64,000 nt of DNA. Source: Thermosulfuriphilus ammonigenes (lineage in GTDB: Bacteria; Desulfobacterota; Thermodesulfobacteria; Thermodesulfobacteriales; ST65). The notes under the pieces were generated by a model. The model ran no database searches. It was not told the origin of the DNA and saw nothing but the letters and a program-made list of their open reading frames with translations. Position numbers and translations under genes: made by a program. The DNA lies in NCBI RefSeq assembly GCF_011207455.1, contig NZ_CP048877.1:2100576-2164575 (forward strand), written 5' to 3'. Below, in pieces: positions 35,487-43,131 of this stretch. Every line of letters begins with the position of its first letter. Position 1 is the first letter of the stretch.

Positions 35487-36276
35487 ACAAGCCATGAAGA
35501 AAACGGTCGCCAAGAAAGATCGAGAAAAATTCAAACTGGGCAAGGTGGATAAAAAGACCCGGGATGAATTGATTATTGAGTACGCTCCCCTTATCAAATA
35601 CATCGCCGGCAAGCTGGCCCTTAAGCTCCCTCCCAATGTCTCTGTAGATGACCTTATTAGTGCCGGAGTCATGGGGCTGATCGATGCCATCAATAAGTTT
35701 GATCCGGCCAAGAACATCCAGTTTAAGACCTATGCCGAGTTTCGTATCAGGGGAGCCATGCTTGATGAGTTGCGTTCCCTCGATTGGGTGCCCCGTTCTA
35801 TCCGTAAGAAGACAGCCGAGCTAGAGAAGGCCTATGCCAAGCTGGAAAAGGAGCTGGGCCGTCCGGCCGAAGACGAGGAGGTGGCCAAAGAGCTGGGATT
35901 AAGCCTTGATGAATTTTATCGTCTTCTGGAAGAAACCAAGGGGGCTACCTTTATCGATATCGAGACTATCCGGCGGAAGATGCCCGATCTTAACGAGGAG
36001 GATATCTTTGATCTTATTGCCGACCCTGAGCAGGAAGATCCCTTTGAAACTATTCAGTTTGGCGAACTAAAAGACGTCTTAGCCGAAGCCATTGAATCCC
36101 TTCCAGAGAAAGAGCGCCTGGTGGTGGCCCTCTATTATTATGAGGATCTAACCATGCGAGAGATCGGTGAAATCATGGGTTATACCGAAAGTCGTATCTC
36201 TCAGCTTCACACCAAGGCCATGATGCGTCTCCGGGCCCACCTGGCCAATGTGCTTGATCCCAATGAGTGGAGCTAG
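35437..36276 (+). CDS. fliA: Flagellar RNA polymerase sigma factor FliA (sigma-28)
   Basis: FliA directs late flagellar genes. The 279-residue form from ATG 35437 has upstream GAGGAG and keeps SLVEAYWGYKQ, which fits the usual FliA lead-in; ATG 35494 is an alternative. Region 2 (RDELIIEYAPLIKYIAG, DLISAGVMGLIDAINKFDP, FKTYAEFRIRGAMLDELRS), region 3 and region 4 (LTMREIGEIMGYTESRISQLHTKA) are intact. It overlaps flhG by 50 nt and belongs to the block driven from the fliL sigma-54 promoter. Confidence 0.94.
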   Translation: MLTGASNSLVEAYWGYKQAMKKTVAKKDREKFKLGKVDKKTRDELIIEYAPLIKYIAGKLALKLPPNVSVDDLISAGVMGLIDAINKFDPAKNIQFKTYAEFRIRGAMLDELRSLDWVPRSIRKKTAELEKAYAKLEKELGRPAEDEEVAKELGLSLDEFYRLLEETKGATFIDIETIRRKMPDLNEEDIFDLIADPEQEDPFETIQFGELKDVLAEAIESLPEKERLVVALYYYEDLTMREIGEIMGYTESRISQLHTKAMMRLRAHLANVLDPNEWS

Positions 36277-36342
36277 GGGAGTAAATTTTAAAAATAGCCG
36301 CTTCTGACCGATAAAGACCAAAAAGTCCCGAGGAGGAAGCTT

Positions 36343-36726
36343 ATGCCTGCGGATCCCAACATGAAGATCCTGATAGTCGATGACTTCGCCACCATGAGGC
36401 GAATTGTCAAAAATATTCTCTCTCAGCTGGGCTTTAAGAACTTTCTGGAGGCCGATGACGGTTCCACAGCCTGGGAGATTTTGCAGAAAGAAAAGGTCGA
36501 TCTTATCGTTTCTGACTGGAACATGCCCAAGATGACGGGCCTTGAACTACTTAAGAAAGTTCGGGCTGATGAGCGCTTAAAGGATATCCCCTTCCTTATG
36601 GTTACCGCTGAAGCCCAGAAGGAAAATATCATCGAAGCGGTCAAGCACAAGGTCAGTCAGTATATAGTGAAGCCCTTTACCGCTGAGACCATGGGGGAGA
36701 AGATCAAAAAGATCTTTGGTGATTAA
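36343..36726 (+). CDS. cheY: Chemotaxis response regulator CheY
   Basis: CheY carries the chemotaxis signal to FliM/FliN. The 127-residue single receiver domain has the acidic pair in LIVDDFATMRRIVKNIL, the phospho-acceptor Asp in LIVSDWNMPKMTG, Thr in MVTAEAQKENI and Lys in VKPFTAETM, with the pattern typical of CheY rather than other receivers. AGGAGGAAG precedes the ATG. No cheA, cheW or receptor gene is in the window. Confidence 0.95.
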   Translation: MPADPNMKILIVDDFATMRRIVKNILSQLGFKNFLEADDGSTAWEILQKEKVDLIVSDWNMPKMTGLELLKKVRADERLKDIPFLMVTAEAQKENIIEAVKHKVSQYIVKPFTAETMGEKIKKIFGD

Positions 36727-36728
36727 CC

Positions 36729-37664
36729 TTGGCTGAGGAGAACAAATCTCCCAAGGAGGAAGAATCTTCCCCTCAGGCTGTGGAGGAAACCTCCTCGGAA
36801 GAGGAGCTGGGTTTTGACCTCTCAGAGGTAGATCTTTTCGGCGATGAAGAAGGGGCCTCTAAAGAAAAGGAGGCCCCTTCACCATCCTCTTCTGAGGCCC
36901 TGGCCGAGGCCGAAACATCCCCGGAGGGAGAAAAGCCGGAGGAGGCAGCCCCTGATCCTTCTTCTGGACCGGCCCTTGACGATCTCCCGGAGGATCTAAA
37001 CTTCTCCGAAAGCGACAGCCCCAAGGAGCCATCTTCAGATGTCAAGGGGGAGACTTCCAAAAGCCCGGAGGCCAGCAAGGAAGAAGAAACAGATCAGGGC
37101 TCATCTAAGGGGCGGAGGATTCCTCTTCCCTCATTTTCCCTTAAAGACGTGGCTTTATGGGCGGGGGTGTTTTTTTCTCTCCTGGGAATCATCTCTGGGA
37201 TTCTGGTAATTCAGCGTATCTATCACCAGGCCAAGCAGGAGCCCCCGGTGATGGCGGCCGATCAAAAAAAGTCTCCCAAAGAATCGCCGGAATCCACTGT
37301 CCAGCCTCCCCCCAAGCCTTCACCTCCTGCTTCTCCCCTTGAGCAGCCGGTGGTTCTCACCTATGATCTTCCCTTGCGCACCTTTCTCCTTCCCTATCGG
37401 GATCATGCCGGTCGCTACGTCTTCGTCAAGGTTTCAGTAACCCTCCTTTTTGACACCCGGAGAGACTATCTTATGGCCAAAGAGCAAGAGGTCTTTTTAA
37501 GAGAGACGGTCTATGAGATAATCTCTCAAATTCCCCTTTATCTTTGGCAGTCTAAGGAGGGAATGGCCACCGTAGTGAAGACCCTTAAGTCAGGGCTCAG
37601 GCCCCAGAGAATAAGGGGAATCAGGATCAAGGATATCTCCATTATGGGCGAAATATTTAAATAG
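36729..37664 (+). CDS. Second FliL-like membrane protein with long acidic N-terminal region
   Basis: The 311-residue protein has about 135 residues of low-complexity, Glu/Ser/Pro-rich cytoplasmic sequence, one membrane segment (VALWAGVFFSLLGIISGILVI, residues about 140-160), a Pro-rich spacer, then a FliL/stomatin-like periplasmic domain (YVFVKVSVTLLFDTRRDYLMA, IRGIRIKDISIMGEIFK). This is the topology of FliL but twice the length. The TTG 36729 start, 2 nt after cheY, has only a weak ribosome site. The stop codon lies in a 14-bp tandem repeat. Confidence 0.75.
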   Translation: MAEENKSPKEEESSPQAVEETSSEEELGFDLSEVDLFGDEEGASKEKEAPSPSSSEALAEAETSPEGEKPEEAAPDPSSGPALDDLPEDLNFSESDSPKEPSSDVKGETSKSPEASKEEETDQGSSKGRRIPLPSFSLKDVALWAGVFFSLLGIISGILVIQRIYHQAKQEPPVMAADQKKSPKESPESTVQPPPKPSPPASPLEQPVVLTYDLPLRTFLLPYRDHAGRYVFVKVSVTLLFDTRRDYLMAKEQEVFLRETVYEIISQIPLYLWQSKEGMATVVKTLKSGLRPQRIRGIRIKDISIMGEIFK

Positions 37665-37678
37665 AAATATTTAAATAG
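37651..37678 (+). repeat. Perfect 14-bp tandem duplication across a stop codon
   Basis: AAATATTTAAATAG occurs twice in tandem (37651-37664 and 37665-37678). The first copy supplies the last codons and TAG stop of the FliL-like gene; the second lies outside. It looks like a recent slippage duplication. Confidence 0.85.
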
Positions 37679-37704
37679 AAGACTTAAAGATTGGGTGGGT
37701 TGTC

Positions 37705-37866
37705 ATGGATTCCCTTATCTCCAAAGTCAGACCGGTGATCCCTCAGCCGGCCCTTAAGTCGGAGAGGGATCGGGTCATTAAGAAAAGATCCCAAGAAGAA
37801 AAGAGGGAAGGGGATCGCCGCCGGGCCAAAAAGGGAAAGAAGAGGCGTCTGGATATAACCATCTAG
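37705..37866 (+). CDS. Small very basic protein, 53 aa
   Basis: ATG 37705 opens 53 codons starting MDSLISKVRPVIPQPALKSE and ending with a run rich in Arg and Lys (RRRAKKGKKRRLDITI). There is no strong Shine-Dalgarno (GGGTGGGTT about 7 nt upstream is the only purine-rich stretch). It fits neatly, without overlap, between the FliL-like gene and the next gene, and the strand and spacing suit an operon member. Function unknown; similar short basic ORFs occur in some flagellar operons. It could be spurious. Confidence 0.6.
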   Translation: MDSLISKVRPVIPQPALKSERDRVIKKRSQEEKREGDRRRAKKGKKRRLDITI

Positions 37867-37868
37867 TT

Positions 37869-38237
37869 ATGGAGCCGGTCTCTCTTCTTTTTCTGGTCCA
37901 GCTTGTCTTTGATCTTCTTCTCCTGGCCCTGGTTTTTATGCTTTATCGGCGTCTGGGGCGGCTGGAAAGGTCTGATCCAGAGAGGATTAGCTCTGCCCTT
38001 AAAGAGGTCGAGAGGTTGACCAAAAAGCTTGAAAAAAACCTGGCCGAAAAGAAGGTCCTCCTTGATCGCCTCCAGAAGCTATCCGGCGGAACGGCCTCTA
38101 CGGGCTTTAAAGAAAAGGTAAGGGATCTTTATTCTCGAGGGAAATCGCCAGCCGAGATTGCCAATCAGCTAGAGCTCACTCAAGGTGAGGTGGAGATTAT
38201 CCTTTCTCTTATTAAGGGGGAAAAGCCTGCCCCTTGA
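37869..38237 (+). CDS. Membrane-anchored coiled-coil/HTH-like protein (DUF2802-like)
   Basis: The 122-residue protein has an N-terminal membrane segment (VSLLFLVQLVFDLLLLALVFML), a charged coiled coil (residues about 35-70), and a C-terminal helix-turn-helix-like part (VRDLYSRGKSPAEIANQLELTQGEVEIILSL, over residues 86-116). This pattern recalls DUF2802 proteins found beside flagellar and chemotaxis genes; the call is from memory of that pattern. It is the last gene before a terminator. Role unknown. Confidence 0.7.
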   Translation: MEPVSLLFLVQLVFDLLLLALVFMLYRRLGRLERSDPERISSALKEVERLTKKLEKNLAEKKVLLDRLQKLSGGTASTGFKEKVRDLYSRGKSPAEIANQLELTQGEVEIILSLIKGEKPAP

Positions 38238-38245
38238 TCCACCTT

Positions 38246-38270
38246 AAAGCGGAAAAAAATTCCGCTTTTC
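38246..38270 (+). terminator. Rho-independent terminator after the fliL-DUF2802 block
   Basis: AAAGCGGAA / TTCCGCTTT makes a 9-bp stem (38246-38254 with 38260-38268) around AAAAA, followed by TCCTTCCC. It lies 9 nt after the stop codon. Confidence 0.7.
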
Positions 38271-38337
38271 CTTCCCTTTGGTCCGACCGTTTTGGTTATT
38301 CTCCTTTGAAATTGAGCCTTCTCTAGACTTCCTTCTC

Positions 38338-38353
38338 TGGCATAACGGTTGCT
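38338..38353 (+). promoter_or_regulatory. Sigma-54 promoter for the flgF block
   Basis: TGGCATAACGGTTGCT matches the -24/-12 consensus, with GG and GC 10 bp apart, and differs from the fliL promoter at only two positions. The expected start site, near 38364, is only about 6 nt from the flgF ATG. Confidence 0.82.
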
Positions 38354-38369
38354 TTCAGTTTTTAACGCT

Positions 38370-39110
38370 ATGGTCAGCATCAAGGTCAATCCCCGTCTCG
38401 GTTTACTTGAGGCCGCTGAGGCCGCTGAGCTTTTGGAAAGGCGTCTGGCCGTTACCACTAATAATTTGGCCAATCTCTCCACTACGGCCTACAAGAAAGA
38501 CCGTCTGGCCTTTCGGGAAGTCCTCATGGAGAAATACGACGGAGAGCTCAGGACGTTCAAGGAAGTGACAGAGGTGACGGATTTCCAACATGGGCCTTTG
38601 GTAAAGACGGACAATCCTCTGGATATGGCCATCATCGGTGAGGGTTTCTTTAAGGTGGAGACTCCCGCCGGTATCCGTTACACCCGGGATGGAGGCTTTG
38701 TTGTTGATGATCAGTATCGCCTGGTGACCAGACATGGCTATCCGGTGTTGGCTGGTGGGGCGCCGGTAATCTTCCAGCGAGGAGCAAAGGTGGCTATTGC
38801 CGAGGACGGAAGCATTTCCCTTGACGGGGCCATTATTGGTCAGCTGGACGTGGTGCGTATTAGGGATCAACAGGCCCTGGTTAAGGAAGGAAAGAATCTC
38901 TTTCGCCTTAAAGACCCCAACCTTGAAGAGCCGGTAGAGAATCCTCAGATAAGAACGGGTTATCTTGAGGGCTCTAATGCTGATGCCCTGGAAGAAATGC
39001 TGTCCCTCATAGATATTCAACGTCAGTACGAGTTCAACCAGAAGGTCATGCAGCAGATAGACGAGCTGGATGGCCGTTTATTAACCGAGGCCGGCCGCAC
39101 CGGCGGCTAG
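38370..39110 (+). CDS. flgF: Flagellar proximal rod protein FlgF
   Basis: FlgF is a rod subunit. ATG 38370 gives 246 residues with NNLANLSTTAYKKDRLAFRE about 30 residues in, where the family expects it, followed by PLDMAIIGEGFFKVETPAGIRYTRDG and a C-terminal LEGSNADALEEMLSLI helix. No Shine-Dalgarno precedes this ATG, and the sigma-54 start site would leave a leader of about 6 nt. A longer frame from 38349 would begin inside the -12 element. The FlgF/FlgG pairing supports the call. Confidence 0.9.
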   Translation: MVSIKVNPRLGLLEAAEAAELLERRLAVTTNNLANLSTTAYKKDRLAFREVLMEKYDGELRTFKEVTEVTDFQHGPLVKTDNPLDMAIIGEGFFKVETPAGIRYTRDGGFVVDDQYRLVTRHGYPVLAGGAPVIFQRGAKVAIAEDGSISLDGAIIGQLDVVRIRDQQALVKEGKNLFRLKDPNLEEPVENPQIRTGYLEGSNADALEEMLSLIDIQRQYEFNQKVMQQIDELDGRLLTEAGRTGG

Positions 39111-39125
39111 GCAGGAGGAGGTCTT

Positions 39126-39908
39126 ATGCTACGTGGGCTATGGTCAGCGGCAACCGGGATGCAGGCCCAACAACTCAAACTCGACGTGGTGGCCAACAAT
39201 CTGGCCAACGTCAATACCTCAGGGTTTAAGAAGAGCCGGCCGGATTTTGAGGATCTTCTCTACCAGGAACTGAAGCTGGCCGGGGCCCAGAATGCCCAGG
39301 GTTACACCATCCCTGTGGGCATGGAGATCGGCATGGGAGTGCGGCCGGTGGCTGTCCAGAAAATCTTCTCCCAGGGTGATTACGAACAGACCACCAATGA
39401 ACTGGATTGGGCTATAGAGGGAAGGGGATTCTTTAAAATTATCTCCAATGGAGAGGAACTTTATACCCGGGCCGGGGCCTTCAAGCTTGATCGCGATGGC
39501 TACGTAGTCACTCCCAACGGAGATCGCCTCCAACCCGAGTTTGCTGTTCCCGCAGGTACAGTGCGTATCCAGCTGACCTCTGACGGAATTCTTTCGGCCC
39601 TTGATCAGAATGGAAACGTCCTGGCCCAGACCCAGATCCTTATCTATGACTTTCCCAATCCCGCCGGTCTTTACAGCATCGGTCGCAACCTTTATCGGGC
39701 CACAGTGGCCTCTGGAGACCCGATTGAGGCTGTTCCTGGCCAAGATGGCCTGGGTACTCTGGCCCAGGGATATCTTGAGAAATCAAACGTGGATGTAGTG
39801 GAAGAGATGGTTCAGATGATCATTACCCAGAGGGCATATGAGGTCAACTCCAAGGCCGTGCAGACGGCCGACGCTATGTTGGAGCTGGCCAATAACCTCA
39901 AGCGTTAG
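39126..39908 (+). CDS. flgG: Flagellar distal rod protein FlgG
   Basis: FlgG forms the distal rod. The 260-residue length is exactly typical. Motifs: MLRGLWSAATGMQAQQLKLD, VVANNLANVNTSGFKKSRPD, DYEQTTNELDWAIEGRGFF and LEKSNVDVVEEMVQMIITQR. The ATG follows GGAGGAGG. It is followed by flgA. Confidence 0.97.
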   Translation: MLRGLWSAATGMQAQQLKLDVVANNLANVNTSGFKKSRPDFEDLLYQELKLAGAQNAQGYTIPVGMEIGMGVRPVAVQKIFSQGDYEQTTNELDWAIEGRGFFKIISNGEELYTRAGAFKLDRDGYVVTPNGDRLQPEFAVPAGTVRIQLTSDGILSALDQNGNVLAQTQILIYDFPNPAGLYSIGRNLYRATVASGDPIEAVPGQDGLGTLAQGYLEKSNVDVVEEMVQMIITQRAYEVNSKAVQTADAMLELANNLKR

Positions 39909-39918
39909 GGGTGATGAT

Positions 39919-40617
39919 ATGGTCAAGGTCCTATCCCTCCTTCTCTGTCTGCTACTTGGAGGAACTGCTACCGCTGAGACCTTGAGTAAGGAGTATTTTG
40001 AGCATCTCTTCCGGGAAAGGATTATGGCCCAGCTACCCTATGATCCTCAAGACATCGAGATCACCCGTTTCCAGTGCCAGCCAAAGGAGGTGAGCCTTCC
40101 CGAAGGGCAATTCACCGTTCAGGTGAGCCAGATGGGGGCCATAGTCCGTCCAGGGTTGGTGACCATGCTGGTTGATATAACCTCCCGGGGGCGGCTGGTA
40201 AGAAGGGTCCGTCTCCTGGGCCGCCTGGAGATCTACCAGAAGGTTCCTGTCCTCAAGAGGGATCTTCCTCGTGGCAGTGAAATTACCTCTCGAGACCTTT
40301 CTTTGGTCCGTTTTCCTCTAAGTCGTCTGCCTCAGGATCTGATCACCGATCCGGAGGAGCTAAAGGGCAAGATTCTTAAAAGATCTCTTAGAGCCGGGCT
40401 ACCTCTGAGATCAAGTTTTCTTCGGGCCCGCCCCTTGGTGCATCGGGGAGAAATGGTGACCATTGTGGCTGAATCTGGAAGCCTGAGGGTGACGGCTCTG
40501 GGAGAGGCCCGGGAGGATGGGGCAAAAGGAGAGATAATCCGGGTTCGGAATCTGGCCTCCCGGAAGGAGATTATGGCTCGGGTGGCCGGGCCCAATCTGG
40601 TCAAGGTGAGGTTCTAA
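39919..40617 (+). CDS. flgA: P-ring assembly chaperone FlgA
   Basis: FlgA is a periplasmic chaperone for P-ring (FlgI) assembly. ATG 39919, with GGGGTGATG upstream, gives 232 residues and begins a signal peptide (MVKVLSLLLCLLLGGTATA). The C-terminal SAF-like domain is seen in VPVLKRDLPRGSEITSRDL, LKRSLRAGLPLRSSFL and VHRGEMVTIVAESGSLRVT. The ending RNLASRKEIMARVAGPNLVKV is the FlgA signature. Confidence 0.93.
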   Translation: MVKVLSLLLCLLLGGTATAETLSKEYFEHLFRERIMAQLPYDPQDIEITRFQCQPKEVSLPEGQFTVQVSQMGAIVRPGLVTMLVDITSRGRLVRRVRLLGRLEIYQKVPVLKRDLPRGSEITSRDLSLVRFPLSRLPQDLITDPEELKGKILKRSLRAGLPLRSSFLRARPLVHRGEMVTIVAESGSLRVTALGEAREDGAKGEIIRVRNLASRKEIMARVAGPNLVKVRF

Positions 40618-40618
40618 G

Positions 40619-41335
40619 ATGAAAGCCTTCAGCCTTCGTTTTCTTCGTGGCCCTGCGGCTGTCATGGTTCTGCTCCTGGCCTGGGGATGCACTCCCTCCA
40701 GGCAGGCTGGCCCACCTCCGGTAACTCCACCACCACTTGCCTTTCCGGCTCCGCCACGTGAACGTCCGCCGGAGGGCTCCATTTTTGCCGGCGGCTCTTC
40801 GGCCTTTCTCTTTGAGGACCTTAAGGCCCGGCGGGTAGGAGATGTTGTTACCGTCAGGATCGTTGAAAGCTATCTAGGGACCAACAACGTTTCATCCAAG
40901 AGCCAGCGTAAATCAAGCACGGAGGCCGGGGTGTCGGCCCTTCTGGGCTTTGAAAAGGCCCTTGAGTCAGCTAACCCCCGATTTTCGGCCAGCAAGATGT
41001 TCGGGGGCAGCATGACCAATACCTATGATGGCTATGGTCGCCAGAGCCGTCAGTCTCAGATCAAGGCAGAGATCACTGCCCGGGTTACGGAAGTCTTGCC
41101 TAACGGGAACCTGGTGATTCAGGGGGTGCGGGTGGTCAAACTCTCCGATGAGTATCAATACCTGACCATTTCAGGGATTATTCGCCCGGAGGATATCGCC
41201 CCTGATAATACCATTCTCTCCACCAAGGTCTCCGATGCCCATATTGAGTACTCTGGCACGGGTTCAGCCACTGAGAGCGGAGGGGTTGGTATCGGCTGGT
41301 TGGCTAGAATACTGCAAATTATCTGGATGTTTTAG
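40619..41335 (+). CDS. flgH: Flagellar L-ring lipoprotein FlgH
   Basis: FlgH forms the outer-membrane L ring, so the cell has a Gram-negative envelope. The 238-residue protein has a lipoprotein signal with lipobox LAWGC (Cys near residue 20). Diagnostic motifs are LFEDLKARRVGDVVTVRIVE, VLPNGNLVIQGVRVVKLSDE and YLTISGIIRPEDIAPDNTI. The ATG is 2 nt after the flgA stop. Confidence 0.97.
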   Translation: MKAFSLRFLRGPAAVMVLLLAWGCTPSRQAGPPPVTPPPLAFPAPPRERPPEGSIFAGGSSAFLFEDLKARRVGDVVTVRIVESYLGTNNVSSKSQRKSSTEAGVSALLGFEKALESANPRFSASKMFGGSMTNTYDGYGRQSRQSQIKAEITARVTEVLPNGNLVIQGVRVVKLSDEYQYLTISGIIRPEDIAPDNTILSTKVSDAHIEYSGTGSATESGGVGIGWLARILQIIWMF

Positions 41336-41337
41336 CC

Positions 41338-42435
41338 ATGAAGAGGATTTTTATCTTGTTCACAGTCTTGGGGGTTCTGTTCTTGACCTCGGCTGAAGCG
41401 GCCAGACTTAAAGACCTGGCCAATATCCAGGGGGTCCGCTCCAATCAGCTTATTGGATACGGTCTGGTAGTGGGGCTCAAAGGCACGGGAGATGGCAACC
41501 AGACGCAGTTTACCGTGCAGTCCATTGTCAACATGCTAAAGCGCCTGGGAGTGACTGTAGATATGGCCCAGGTCAAGGTCAAAAACGTGGCCGCCGTCAT
41601 GGTTACTGCAGAGCTTCCGGCCTTTGCCAAAGTGGGACAGAAACTCGATGTTCTGGTCTCTTCTCTGGGAGACGCCAAAAGCCTTCAAGGAGGAACCCTT
41701 CTTCTTACTCCCCTTAAAGGTGCTGATGGCCAGGTCTATGCCCTGGCTCAGGGGCCAATCTCCATTGGGGGGTTTGCCGCCGGTGGCGCTGCTGGAGGAG
41801 GGGTGCAGAAAAATCACCCTACTGCCGGCAGGATTCCCGGTGGAGCTACCGTGGAGAGGGAGGTTCCGGTAGATCTCCTCCATCGTCAGGAGATTACCCT
41901 GGCTCTAAGAGACTATGACTTTACCACGGTTACCAGGGCCACGGAGGTCATAAACGCCTACCTTGGGGCCCCCTATGCCCGGGCCTTGGACGGAAAGACC
42001 ATTTCAGTTCGAATTCCCGACCAGTATCGCCATAACATCGTTGGGTTTATCGCCGAGGTAGAGCGTCTGGAAGTCAACCCCGACACCGTGGCCAAGGTGG
42101 TCCTTGATGAGAGAACGGGCACGGTGGTCATGGGGGAAAACGTTCGAATTTCCAAGGTAGCCATTGCTCACGGCAACCTGAGTATTCAGATCAAAGAAAG
42201 ACCCAGAGTCAGTCAGCCGCCGCCTTTTTCTCCGGGGGCCACCGTGGTTGTCCCCGAGAGTCAGGTTTCGGTAACCGAGGAGGGCAATCGGATAGTGGTT
42301 CTTGAAGAAGGGGCCAGTATCGGAGAGCTGGTTCGGGCGCTTAATGCGGTAGGGGCTACCCCCCGAGATCTTATTGCCATCTTTCAGGCCATAAAGGCCG
42401 CTGGGGCCCTTCAGGCCGAGCTTAAGATCATCTAG
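41338..42435 (+). CDS. flgI: Flagellar P-ring protein FlgI
   Basis: FlgI forms the periplasmic P ring. The 365-residue protein starts with a signal peptide (MKRIFILFTVLGVLFLTSAEA) and carries ANIQGVRSNQLIGYGLVVGL, GTGDGNQTQFT, KVKNVAAVMVTAELP and the conserved DERTGTVVMGENVRI. Length is normal. Follows flgH by 2 nt. Confidence 0.97.
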   Translation: MKRIFILFTVLGVLFLTSAEAARLKDLANIQGVRSNQLIGYGLVVGLKGTGDGNQTQFTVQSIVNMLKRLGVTVDMAQVKVKNVAAVMVTAELPAFAKVGQKLDVLVSSLGDAKSLQGGTLLLTPLKGADGQVYALAQGPISIGGFAAGGAAGGGVQKNHPTAGRIPGGATVEREVPVDLLHRQEITLALRDYDFTTVTRATEVINAYLGAPYARALDGKTISVRIPDQYRHNIVGFIAEVERLEVNPDTVAKVVLDERTGTVVMGENVRISKVAIAHGNLSIQIKERPRVSQPPPFSPGATVVVPESQVSVTEEGNRIVVLEEGASIGELVRALNAVGATPRDLIAIFQAIKAAGALQAELKII

Positions 42436-42444
42436 GGAGGAATG

Positions 42445-42765
42445 ATGAAGCCAGAGGTGGTGGAAGGCACTGTTTTTGATGGAGTGGAAAGGATTCGCCA
42501 TCTGGCCCGTAGGGACCGGGCCGCGGCCCTTAAGGAGGCCTGCCAGGATTTTGAGGCCTTTTTCATCTATCAGTTACTCAAGGATCTGCGGCGAACCATT
42601 CCTAAGGGAGACTTCCTGCCTCAGGCTCCGGGTAAAGAAGTTTACCAGAGCCTTTTTGATCAGGAGGTGGCCAGAGAGATATCCCAGTCCGGGGGGCTGG
42701 GGCTGGCTGATGTGCTTTACCGACAGCTTTTACCATCTATAAAGGAGGAGAAACATGGGCGCTGA
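42445..42765 (+). CDS. flgJ: Rod-binding protein FlgJ (N-terminal domain only)
   Basis: The 106-residue protein corresponds to the rod-capping N-terminal domain of FlgJ (ALKEACQDFEAFFIYQLLKDLR, YQSLFDQEVAREISQSGGLGLADVLYRQL). The peptidoglycan hydrolase domain of enteric FlgJ is absent, as in many bacteria, so another enzyme must open the wall. ATG 42445 is favoured because GGGAGG lies 4 nt upstream; ATG 42442 is adjacent. It overlaps flgN by 11 nt. Confidence 0.92.
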   Translation: MKPEVVEGTVFDGVERIRHLARRDRAAALKEACQDFEAFFIYQLLKDLRRTIPKGDFLPQAPGKEVYQSLFDQEVAREISQSGGLGLADVLYRQLLPSIKEEKHGR

Positions 42766-43117
42766 TCCCAGGCAGATGGAGGACGTAGGCTACCTGTTTC
42801 GCTGTCTTAACCGGGCCCTGGATGAGGAAAAGGAGGCCATTATTAGGGCCGATGTCCCTACTCTTACCAGGTTGGCCAAACTTAAGGAGGATCTGGCCCG
42901 GAGGATATCCCAAAGCCCTCAGAGATTAGAGGGGCCGCTACTTTCAGAGATCCGGGCCAAGGCCGTCCGTAATCGGCGGTTGGCCGAGGCCGGACTTGAG
43001 GCGGTGGAAGAGGCCTTGGGGTTTCTGGAGAAGGCCCTCTCGGAGACCGAGGCCTATTCTCCCGGGGGAAAGAAGAAAAATCTCAAGCGCCCCCGTTTCA
43101 TTAGCCGACAACTATAA
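42755..43117 (+). CDS. flgN: FlgN-type chaperone for FlgK/FlgL
   Basis: FlgN escorts the hook-filament junction proteins to the export gate. The 120-residue helical protein has the FlgN layout: CLNRALDEEKEAIIRADVPTL near the N terminus (the ...E..AL...D...L pattern) and a long C-terminal coiled coil. It sits directly before flgK, its client. The family is poorly conserved, so position carries much of the weight. GGAG and a short spacer precede the ATG. Confidence 0.8.
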   Translation: MGADPRQMEDVGYLFRCLNRALDEEKEAIIRADVPTLTRLAKLKEDLARRISQSPQRLEGPLLSEIRAKAVRNRRLAEAGLEAVEEALGFLEKALSETEAYSPGGKKKNLKRPRFISRQL

Positions 43118-43131
43118 AGTAGGAGACCACT

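Noticed and set aside
38349-38369. Longer FlgF start at 38349
   Set aside because: It would start inside the -12 element of a near-consensus sigma-54 promoter and adds residues not expected in FlgF.
42442-42765. flgJ as a truncated pseudogene lacking the muramidase domain
   Set aside because: Single-domain FlgJ rod-cap proteins are common outside the enterics, and the frame and ribosome site are intact.
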